NCBI GenBank assembly: GCA_021798675.1
Contig: JAJZGE010000185.1
Location: forward strand, 1 to 5,249
From: Pseudomonadota bacterium
GTDB lineage: Bacteria > Pseudomonadota > Gammaproteobacteria > Xanthomonadales > Rhodanobacteraceae
DNA length: 5,249 nt
Direction: 5' to 3'
Shown piece by piece: positions 1 to 5,060 of this stretch. The notes beneath the pieces are model-generated. The model ran no database searches, was not told the DNA's origin, and was given only the letters and a program-made list of their open reading frames with translations. Numbering within the stretch: position 1 is the first letter of the stretch; each line of letters starts with the position of its first letter. The translations under genes and the position numbers were made by a program.

Positions 1-424
1 CCACGACGTAGCCAAGCATCCAGTCGTGGATATTGCAGCCGAGGGTGACCACGCCCGGGCGATCGAACAGTACGCTGGAAGTGTGGTTGCCGGCGTAAAG
101 TTTCAGTTCGAAGCGCTTGGCTGGCGAGAACGAGTACACGTGGTGGCGCACGTTGTCGCTATTCGGAAAGCGCACCTCGGTGCCGGTCTGCACCACCAGC
201 ACCTGCGGCACGAAACTGAGGTTGCGCTGATCCATCGTGGCCTGCGCGGCATGCACGGGCGGTGCGGCCCGGTCGAGCGGCAGCAGCGAGACCACGGCAT
301 CGGCAACGGGCGCACCCTGCGTGTCGCGCACCTGCACGCGCACCGCGGTGGCCGTGGCGCCGTCGACGCAAGCCGAAATGAGAACGAAACCGAGGGCCAG
401 TCGGGACAGGGGAAGCAGGTGCAT
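1..424 (-). CDS. Exported amicyanin-like cupredoxin ('methylamine utilization protein' type), C-terminus missing
   Basis: The reading frame starts at the ATG at 424-422 and runs off the left edge after 141 codons. Residues 1-25 form a signal sequence: hydrophobic LALGFVLISA, then either signal peptidase I cleavage after Ala25 (ATA|T) or a lipobox I-S-A-C at Cys19. Residues 26-50 look like a beta-sandwich start (TAVRVQVRDTQGAPVADAVVSL). Residues 68-141 form a cupredoxin half: FVPQVLVVQTGTEVRFPNSD, a histidine pair at 94-95 (HHVYSF), and GCNIHDWM with Cys130, His133 and Met136. The C-x2-H-x2-M spacing is that of amicyanin, so a type 1 copper site is likely. Family members are often annotated as methylamine utilization proteins, but nothing here ties it to methylamine. 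The Shine-Dalgarno is weak (GGA about nine bases upstream), so the start is likely but not certain. The probable role is periplasmic electron transfer or copper binding. Confidence 0.8.
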   Translation of the reverse strand, partial: MHLLPLSRLALGFVLISACVDGATATAVRVQVRDTQGAPVADAVVSLLPLDRAAPPVHAAQATMDQRNLSFVPQVLVVQTGTEVRFPNSDNVRHHVYSFSPAKRFELKLYAGNHTSSVLFDRPGVVTLGCNIHDWMLGYVV

Positions 425-923
425 GCACGAATCCAGGAGCTGGCGATGCCGAAATGGTCGACGGAGCGATCCACGGCCCTGCGGCCACCCCGGTTGGTGC
501 GGAATTGTTGTTGCGGGACGTTTCTTCCCTGTCGGCAGAGCGACATGCCTTCTTTAGCATGCGATCGGGTGCTTCTCAACAAGCCGCCATGGGCGATGGC
601 ACTGGCACGTCGTGCAGGCAGGCGACGCATTGGCGTGCCGCATTCGACCGATGAAGACGCCGGACTACCCAATCACACCATCGCAAGGGGAGTCGACCAT
701 GGCGGTTGGCCGCGCGTGGTCGAACAACGAGCCGCAGTCGTTCAACACCGGCTTCGCCTGTACCGCCAGAGGGACTGCGACCCAGCCCGGGCCGGCGGTA
801 GAGGCGCCCGCGACCCATGCCGGGTCGCATGGGCCCGTGGGCAGCCAGGCCGAGTCTGCGGGTGGACGCGGGCGAGGTCCGCAGGGCTGCCCCGGACGGT
901 GGGGCGGTGGATCTGCGGTTGCT
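425..923. other. Intergenic stretch with no supported gene
   Basis: No frame here gives a protein with recognisable family features. Long open frames exist on both strands, but they are rich in Arg, Cys, Trp and Gly, as expected from GC-rich non-coding DNA. Two details stand out. A good Shine-Dalgarno-like AAGGGGAG (685-692) precedes an ATG at 699, but that frame continues antisense through the neighbouring small gene. A short inverted repeat, CATGC (544-548) and GCATG (557-561), lies upstream of the leftmost gene and could belong to its promoter; on the minus strand a TTGTTG (582-577) is present, but no convincing -10 follows at normal spacing. Confidence 0.5.
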
Positions 924-1130
924 TCAGGCCTTCACGTTGACGATCTGGCCGACGGTCTGGCCTGCGCCGTTGATCGTGGGCGAGGGGGCCGATTTTGCCG
1001 GGGCGGCCGCCGCTGCCGCGCCGCTGCTGTCCTTGTCGCCATCGTGGTCCTGGACGCCAGGAACCTCGGTATTCTCGGGCTTGCTTTGCACCTGCGGGGG
1101 CAGGGCCGAACCGACGGAAGACACGTTCAT
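924..1130 (-). CDS. Small low-complexity protein of unknown function, 68 residues
   Basis: The ATG at 1130-1128 is preceded by an AAGGTG Shine-Dalgarno four bases upstream; the stop is TGA at 926-924. The protein opens with MNVSSVGSALPPQ, has an acidic stretch (VQDHDGDKD, about residues 26-34), a run of six alanines (38-43), a Pro/Ala/Ser linker and a compact end TINGAGQTVGQIVNVKA. It has no signal peptide, membrane segment or cysteine. From memory, similar short proteins with an N-terminal MN-[IV]-SS and a terminal 'ING-GQ-G-I-V-A' pattern occur as hypotheticals in Xanthomonadales and other proteobacteria; I cannot confirm this by search. The composition is far more protein-like than the overlapping frames, which are Arg- and Cys-rich. 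The function is unknown. It may have its own promoter in 1131-1338. Confidence 0.6.
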   Translation of the reverse strand: MNVSSVGSALPPQVQSKPENTEVPGVQDHDGDKDSSGAAAAAAPAKSAPSPTINGAGQTVGQIVNVKA

Positions 1131-1179
1131 GAGACACCTTGTGGTGGAGGAGGGAGGGAGGGCCTAGGCTCCCAACTGA

Positions 1180-1209
1180 TAAAGATCGTCGGGGGCAGGG
1201 AAATCTTTA
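1180..1209. promoter_or_regulatory. Inverted repeat TAAAGAT-N16-ATCTTTA, possible operator or promoter region
   Basis: TAAAGAT (1180-1186) and ATCTTTA (1203-1209) are perfect inverted copies with a 16-bp spacer, so the half-site centres lie 23 bp apart, about two helical turns. They form an AT-richer island within very GC-rich DNA, 50-80 bp upstream of the 68-residue gene. This position suits a promoter or a dimeric regulator site for the minus strand. I do not recognise the binding protein. Confidence 0.3.
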
Positions 1210-1316
1210 GGGGTGCCGGGCTGGTCGGGGGCTTGCGGCACACCCGCGTCGACGCGAGCAGCCTGCCGCGCCACGGCATCGCGTCTTGCCGCGGGGACTC
1301 ACCGCAACCTGCCGCG

Positions 1317-1375
1317 GCGGCGTGCCCGGCTGCATCGGTTGATCTGTATCAAGCAGCGCAGCGGCGTGCCCGGCT
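1317..1375. repeat. 15-bp direct repeat flanking the FNR box
   Basis: GCGGCGTGCCCGGCT occurs perfectly at 1317-1331 and again at 1361-1375. The period is 44 bp, and the FNR box lies between the copies. The right copy ends directly at the -10-like element. Possible explanations are a duplicated operator for a second regulator, a small tandem duplication, or chance in GC-rich DNA. Confidence 0.7.
1339..1352 (+). promoter_or_regulatory. Perfect FNR/ANR-type box upstream of the glycine-zipper lipoprotein
   Basis: TTGATCTGTATCAA is an exact match to the consensus TTGAT-N4-ATCAA bound by Fnr/Anr (and closely related Dnr) regulators. On the plus strand a CAGAAT element (1376-1381, four of six matches to TATAAT) puts a transcription start near 1387-1388. 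The box centre is then at about -41.5, the classic class II activation position. On the minus strand the equivalent -10 position is purely GC, so activation is most likely rightwards, towards the lipoprotein at 1471. Confidence 0.7.
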
Positions 1376-1381
1376 CAGAAT
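1376..1381 (+). promoter_or_regulatory. Putative -10 element of the FNR-dependent promoter
   Basis: CAGAAT matches TATAAT at four of six positions. It lies where a class II FNR promoter should have its -10, giving a start near 1388 and a leader of about 83 bases before the lipoprotein ATG. No -35 box is needed when FNR occupies -41.5. Confidence 0.45.
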
Positions 1382-1401
1382 GCCTTGCGCGAGCCGTCAT
1401 C

Positions 1402-1425
1402 ACCGCGGCGGCGCGTCGCCGCGGT
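1402..1425 (+). promoter_or_regulatory. Leader hairpin upstream of the lipoprotein gene
   Basis: ACCGCGGCG (1402-1410) and CGCCGCGGT (1417-1425) are perfect inverted copies around the six-base loop GCGCGT, giving a 9-bp stem that is nearly all G/C. It lies between the inferred transcription start and the Shine-Dalgarno. No T-run follows, so it is not a normal intrinsic terminator; it may stabilise the leader or affect translation. Confidence 0.4.
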
Positions 1426-1470
1426 CGTGGCCTGTCCGCGTCGCAGCGCGGTGCCGACGGGAGCGATGAC

Positions 1471-1929
1471 ATGGCACGCATGACGATGAGGGTGATGGGG
1501 CTTTCGCTGGGTCTGCTGGTGGCTGCCTGCGCCACGCCGCCCACCCAGGAGCAGGGCGGAATGCTGATCGGCGGAGCACTGGGCGGCGTGCTGGGCCACC
1601 AGATCGGCGGCGGCAGCGGTCGCACTGTCGCCACCATCGTCGGCGCAGTCGCAGGCGCGATGGTGGGCGGTGCGATTGGCCGCTCGATGGACGATACCGA
1701 TCGCCTGAAGACGGCGCAGGTGCTGGAGGGCGTACGCACCGGCGTACCCACCGAGTGGCGCAATCCGGATACAGGCAACCAGTACGAGGTCACGCCGACC
1801 CGCACCTACGAAGAAGGCGGCGGCCCCTGTCGTGAGTACACCGTCGATGCGCTCGTCGGCGGCCAGCGCCAGCAGATCTATGGCACCGCCTGCCGGCAGC
1901 CGGACGGCAGTTGGCGTGAGGTGAAATAG
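1471..1929 (+). CDS. Glycine-zipper outer-membrane lipoprotein, 17-kDa surface-antigen family
   Basis: The protein has 152 residues. The chosen ATG at 1471 has GGGAG (1459-1463) seven bases upstream; ATGs at 1480 and 1486 are alternatives. A short signal peptide ends in the lipobox L-V-A-A-C, with Cys20 as the lipidation site. Residues 30-71 form a glycine zipper (GGMLIGGALGGVLGHQIGGG, then GAVAGAMVGGAIGRSMDD), typical of the Rickettsia 17-kDa surface antigen/2TM glycine-zipper families. The C-terminal part has Tyr-Glu-Val, a GGPCREY motif (Cys120) and YGTACRQPDGSW (Cys141), a conserved ending of this family; the two cysteines could form a disulphide. It is probably an envelope lipoprotein, with a structural role that is not well defined in the family. 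It converges on the porin gene. The perfect FNR box upstream suggests induction at low oxygen. Confidence 0.9.
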   Translation: MARMTMRVMGLSLGLLVAACATPPTQEQGGMLIGGALGGVLGHQIGGGSGRTVATIVGAVAGAMVGGAIGRSMDDTDRLKTAQVLEGVRTGVPTEWRNPDTGNQYEVTPTRTYEEGGGPCREYTVDALVGGQRQQIYGTACRQPDGSWREVK

Positions 1930-1975
1930 TTCGGCGGCGATGGCACCGCACCGAACGCGATGCCGCGACGACGGC

Positions 1976-2007
1976 ACCCGGGTCGGCCGGGTATCTCCGT
2001 GCACGGA
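1976..2007. other. Two short palindromes in the convergent intergenic region
   Basis: ACCCGG (1976-1981) pairs with CCGGGT (1987-1992) around a five-base loop. TCCGTGCACGGA (1996-2007) is a perfect 12-bp palindrome. They lie between the ends of two convergent genes and next to a stronger hairpin. They may help to end transcription, or the 12-mer could be a protein site. Confidence 0.3.
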
Positions 2008-2011
2008 TAGC

Positions 2012-2043
2012 GACGGCGACCGACGGTGACGCCGGTCGCCGTC
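2012..2043. terminator. Candidate bidirectional terminator hairpin
   Basis: GACGGCGACCG (2012-2022) and CGGTCGCCGTC (2033-2043) form a perfect 11-bp stem with a ten-base loop. It starts 83 bases after the stop of the plus-strand lipoprotein gene and lies eight bases beyond the stop of the minus-strand porin gene. Neither side has a long T-run (TTCCCCCT follows on plus), so termination may be weak or Rho-assisted; the hairpin could also protect the 3' end of either transcript. Confidence 0.5.
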
Positions 2044-2050
2044 TTCCCCC

Positions 2051-3250
2051 TCACAGCTTGTACTCCACGGTGAACCAGACGATGCGGGTGTCGGTGGCAT
2101 AGTGGTCGGCGCGGTAGTCGGCCAGCGCCAGCGAGGTGCTGAAGTGGCGGTCGATCGCCATGCCCGCGGAGAGGTCCAACTCGTCGCCGTAGTGCGTGCT
2201 GGTATGCGTCGCCGCGAAGTGGTGCGCGGTGGCGGACAGGCTCAGCGCATGGGCCTTCCAGCCCAGGCCGGCATAGCTGTCGGCCAGGCCGTCGGCCGGC
2301 GTGACGAGAAAACGGTCGGCCCAGCCGTTGAACGCATGCAGCGTGGCCAGCGGGGTCTGCAACGCACTGCTGCCGTCGCCCTGCAGCCGCTCCTGGCCCA
2401 GCGTCCAGCGCCAGGAGCGCATGCCCAGAGCCAGTTCGGCGTGCAGGTAGTCCCGGTTGCCGTGCAGCGTGCCGCGCTTCCACGCATGCTGCCGGGCTGC
2501 TTCGAGGGTGTAGTCCAGCGCCCAGCCTTGGCCGTGCGCCGCGTGGCCCAGCCAGCGCAGGCCGAGATCGCGATGCGAGCTGGCCGGCAGCGACTGGTTG
2601 CCGATCAGGTAGGCATAGCCGACCAGGGTGCCCGCCGCCTGCTTCCACGACACGTTGAGCAGATGGGTGTCCAGGTTCTGCCGGGCGTGCAACGGGTCGG
2701 GATGATGCGCGCCGAAGACACGGTTGACGCGGGTGAGGTAGGCATAGTCCACGCGCCAGGCCGGTGACAGCGTCCAAGTCGCGCGCACGGCATCGAAGGT
2801 CTGCTCGAGCTGGCGGAAGCCGACGTTGCCGACGAAGCGGTCGTTGTCGAGCTTGATCACCTGGCGGCCAGCGCGCAGGTCCAGCGGCTGCCAGCCGTGG
2901 TATTCGACGTAGGCCTGGTCCAGCTCGGTATCGGCGGGATCGGATACCACCGGGTAGCTCGTCCGTCCGTTGCGGGTGCTGTCGTACAGGTCGTTGCCGA
3001 CGACGCGGTTGTCCTGCATCGAGACCAGCGCGCTCCAGCCTCGGTCGGCGGCGAAGCGATAGCCGAGCCGGGTGCGTACGGTCGAGGCGTAGGCGTCGTG
3101 GGCGAAGCCGCCCTGGTCGACCTGCTCGAGGCGGTAGCGCACGTCGAGCAGGGGGCCGCTGGCGGTGTCGGCGTGCGCACTGGCACAACCGGCGGCACCC
3201 AGCAGCAGGGCAAACGCGGCGCGCGGGGCGCTGACGGCCAATGAATGCAT
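2051..3250 (-). CDS. Alginate-export-family outer-membrane beta-barrel protein
   Basis: The protein has 399 residues. The ATG at 3250-3248 has AAGGA seven bases upstream. Residues 1-27 are a signal peptide (hydrophobic AAFALLLGAAG, cleavage likely after AHA at 27); Cys22 has a poor lipobox. The mature part shows alternating aromatic/polar strands throughout: LLDVRYRLEQVDQ, TRLGYRFAAD, a central GRQVIKLDNDRFVGNVGFRQLEQTFDAV (129-155), the block FNGWADRFLVTPADGLADSYAGLGWK (307-332), and a final strand ending VWFTVEYKL. These blocks are what I know from alginate-export (Alginate_exp) domain proteins. Length and pattern suit an outer-membrane channel of 16-18 strands. The substrate cannot be read from the sequence, and alginate biosynthesis genes are absent here. 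It lies 86 bases downstream of nirK on the same strand, so co-transcription is likely. A function in passage of anions or other solutes during nitrite respiration is speculation. Confidence 0.85.
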   Translation of the reverse strand: MHSLAVSAPRAAFALLLGAAGCASAHADTASGPLLDVRYRLEQVDQGGFAHDAYASTVRTRLGYRFAADRGWSALVSMQDNRVVGNDLYDSTRNGRTSYPVVSDPADTELDQAYVEYHGWQPLDLRAGRQVIKLDNDRFVGNVGFRQLEQTFDAVRATWTLSPAWRVDYAYLTRVNRVFGAHHPDPLHARQNLDTHLLNVSWKQAAGTLVGYAYLIGNQSLPASSHRDLGLRWLGHAAHGQGWALDYTLEAARQHAWKRGTLHGNRDYLHAELALGMRSWRWTLGQERLQGDGSSALQTPLATLHAFNGWADRFLVTPADGLADSYAGLGWKAHALSLSATAHHFAATHTSTHYGDELDLSAGMAIDRHFSTSLALADYRADHYATDTRIVWFTVEYKL

Positions 3251-3280
3251 GGTCGTGTCCTTGGGTTTCGGAAAGGGATG

Positions 3281-3304
3281 GCCCGGCGGCGAATACCGCC
3301 GGGC
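3281..3304 (-). other. Intercistronic hairpin between nirK and the porin gene
   Basis: GCCCGGCGG (3281-3289) and CCGCCGGGC (3296-3304) form a perfect 9-bp stem with a six-base loop, in the 86-base gap after the nirK stop. On the transcribed minus strand it is followed by CATCCCTTTCC, not a T-run. It is therefore more likely an mRNA-stabilising or attenuating element than a full terminator, and would favour nirK message over porin message. Confidence 0.5.
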
Positions 3305-3336
3305 GAGGGAGGGCGACAGGGGCGCCCGGGGCCGGG

Positions 3337-4701
3337 TCAGTTGCCGGCGCGGAAGATGCTCGGGTCCTTCGGGCCGGTGACTTCGACCCAGCCGGCCAGG
3401 CCTTTTTCCATGCGCGACAGCGCATGGTCGACGAGGATGTACTTGCCGGGCTCCTCGAAGTGGACGTCGGTCACCACCGCGTCGCCTGGCGGTACGGAAA
3501 GGGTCTGTATGTCGTGCTCCGGCGGGTTCGCCAGCGAGCCCCAGGCCCAGGCGTCGTCGAACATTTCGCCGATCAGGTGGAACGAGGAGGTCTTGTTCGG
3601 ACCGCCGACGCCGAAGTAGATGCGTATGGTGTCGCCCACCTTGGTCTTCAGCGGATGATCGGTGGTCAGCGCACCGACGGCGCCGTTGAAGACCATGTAG
3701 GTCGGCTGTTCGGCGAGCAGCTTGTTGACGTCGAACTGCAGGTGGCCGCGGGTGTTGAACGGTTCGGTGGTGTAGATCTCGCCCTGCATCACGTAGAACT
3801 CGTGCGCCACCTTGGGCAGGCCGCCGGCCGGCTCCACCAGCACCATGCCGTACATGCCGTTGGCGATGTGCTGGGCGACCATCGGCGTGGCGCAGTGGTA
3901 GACGAACAGGCCCGGCTTGAGCGCCTTGAAGGTGAAGCTGCGGGTCTCGCCCGGCGGCACCTGCATCACCGCCGCGCCGCCGCCCGGACCGGTCACCGCA
4001 TGCATGTCGACCGAGTGGTTCATCAGGCTGTGGGCATCGTTGTGCAGGCTCACCGTGATGGTGTCGCCAACGCGGGCGCGCAGCATCGGACCCGGCACCT
4101 TGCCGTTGAAGGTCCAGTAGGTGAACGTGGTGCCGCTGGCGAGCTGGCCGGTGATTTCCTCGGTGGTCAGGTTGAACTGCAGGTGTTTCGGCGCGCGGTT
4201 GCCGACCGGCGGCGGCAGGTCGTCCGGCGCACGGCTGATATCGGCGGCGGTAGCCTTGGGCGCGGGTCCGGCGTTGCCGACCACCAGCTTGCCGTCCATG
4301 CCGGCAGCACGGTGTCCGGGGATGTTGCAGAAGTAGTCGAAGCTGCCGTTGCGGTCGGCGCGGAACACCACCGCGGTGCTGGCGTCCTTGCCCACCACGT
4401 TGTTGGAGAGCACGTTGAAGTCGGGCAGGCGGAGGTTGTGCATCGAGCCGTCGCCGTCGATCAGGTTGATCTGCACGATCGCGCCGGCGGGCACTTTCAG
4501 GGTGGGATTGAGCTGGCCGTCGATGGCGCCGCCCACGCCGCGGAAGCCCATGCCGAACGCGCCGACATCGGTCTTCAGGGTAAAGGTGACGGTCGGCGTG
4601 TAGTCGGCCGTGTTCTGCAGGTTGGAGGAAGCGGCGTTCGTGACACCGGCCCAGGCGAGGGCCAATGCGAACACCGGTGTGAGCAAGCGACGAATGTTCA
4701 T
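3337..4701 (-). CDS. nirK: Copper nitrite reductase with N-terminal cupredoxin domain (AniA-like NirK)
   Basis: The enzyme reduces nitrite to nitric oxide in the periplasm. It has 454 residues; the ATG at 4701 has GGAG eight bases upstream. Residues 1-23 are a Sec signal peptide (TNA|A). Residues 33-142 form an extra cupredoxin domain with type 1 copper ligands His88, Cys125, His130 and Met135 (FCNIPGHRAAGMDG). Residues 170-445 form the two-domain NirK core: type 1 copper His229, Cys270, His278, Met283; type 2 copper His234, His269, His426; catalytic Asp232 and His375. HCATPMVAQHIANGMYG, with eight rather than nine positions from Cys to His, and SSFHLIGE...F resemble Neisseria AniA, so the core is the class II type. 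N-terminal cupredoxin fusions are known, for example in Hyphomicrobium denitrificans, where the extra domain is thought to relay electrons. All copper and catalytic residues are intact. It is the first gene of a likely operon with the porin, under an FNR-like box. Confidence 0.96.
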   Translation of the reverse strand: MNIRRLLTPVFALALAWAGVTNAASSNLQNTADYTPTVTFTLKTDVGAFGMGFRGVGGAIDGQLNPTLKVPAGAIVQINLIDGDGSMHNLRLPDFNVLSNNVVGKDASTAVVFRADRNGSFDYFCNIPGHRAAGMDGKLVVGNAGPAPKATAADISRAPDDLPPPVGNRAPKHLQFNLTTEEITGQLASGTTFTYWTFNGKVPGPMLRARVGDTITVSLHNDAHSLMNHSVDMHAVTGPGGGAAVMQVPPGETRSFTFKALKPGLFVYHCATPMVAQHIANGMYGMVLVEPAGGLPKVAHEFYVMQGEIYTTEPFNTRGHLQFDVNKLLAEQPTYMVFNGAVGALTTDHPLKTKVGDTIRIYFGVGGPNKTSSFHLIGEMFDDAWAWGSLANPPEHDIQTLSVPPGDAVVTDVHFEEPGKYILVDHALSRMEKGLAGWVEVTGPKDPSIFRAGN

Positions 4702-4808
4702 GGTTCCGTCTCCGGCAGCGACATCCGGGCCCCTGTCGCGTGCGACGATCTCGGAGAGAGTCTTGCCCGGCGAGTGTTTCGTTCGGGTAGTTCAGCGTCC
4801 GGGAACAC

Positions 4809-4814
4809 GTTATC
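4809..4814 (-). promoter_or_regulatory. Putative -10 element of the nirK promoter
   Basis: On the minus strand GATAAC matches TATAAT at four of six positions. It predicts a transcription start near 4800-4802 and a nirK leader of about 100 bases. The FNR-like box is centred about 40 bases upstream of that start. Confidence 0.45.
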
Positions 4815-4834
4815 GGGCAGGTGATGCGTGAGGC

Positions 4835-4848
4835 CTGATCCATGTCAG
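4835..4848 (-). promoter_or_regulatory. FNR/DNR-type box upstream of nirK
   Basis: Read on the minus strand the site is CTGACATGGATCAG, an imperfect palindrome (CTGA...TCAG) that matches TTGAT-N4-ATCAA at seven of ten defined positions. Its centre lies about 40-41 bases upstream of the start predicted from the -10 at 4814-4809, the class II activator position. Denitrification genes are commonly controlled by Fnr, Dnr or NnrR proteins through such sites. The outer T/A to C/G changes may weaken FNR binding or favour a NO-responsive paralogue; which protein binds cannot be read from the sequence. Confidence 0.6.
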
Positions 4849-5060
4849 CCGTGCATCGGTTAAAGACAGCGTGCGACCGGATGCCACGGCGTGCGGCAGC
4901 GAAGGCGTTGCGGCGGACAAGGCGAGAAGGCTCAGATCGACGCGTCGTCGACCGTGCATTCGTGCTCTGTACGGCTGCCCCGCGCAGGACGCGGCGGCAG
5001 ACCGCCGCTCGATGCGGCGCTGTGGTGGGATTTAAGGAAAATGCAGGGAGGTGGCGCTGC
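4849..5060. other. Upstream region between the nirK control box and the right-edge frame
   Basis: No supported gene. It contains a perfect 7-bp stem with a four-base loop, GCGGCGG (4991-4997) and CCGCCGC (5002-5008), and an AT-richer TTTAAGGAAAAT (5031-5042). The stem has no T-run on either side. The region probably holds the promoter and leader of a rightward gene starting at 5061, if that gene is real. Confidence 0.4.

Noticed and set aside
599..615. TGGCAC...TGC resembling a sigma-54 -24/-12 promoter.
   Set aside because: The GG and GC dinucleotides are two bases too close and the TTGC part is missing.
26..940. Plus-strand 304-codon frame.
   Set aside because: It runs antisense to the cupredoxin gene and has the Arg/Gly/His-rich composition of a shadow frame, with no recognisable domain.
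612..1469. Plus-strand 285-codon frame crossing the small gene.
   Set aside because: Most of it is antisense to the 68-residue gene or non-coding DNA; low-complexity Gly/Arg-rich product. Only the ribosome-site-like start at 699 was kept as a minor observation.
3241..4824. Plus-strand 527-codon frame opposite nirK.
   Set aside because: Antisense shadow of nirK, His/Val/Gly-rich with no domain pattern; nirK on the other strand has all its catalytic residues.
1331..4861. TGCATCGGTT occurs next to both FNR-type boxes (1331-1340 and 4852-4861).
   Set aside because: A ten-base match is expected several times by chance in a window of this size, and its position relative to the two boxes differs.
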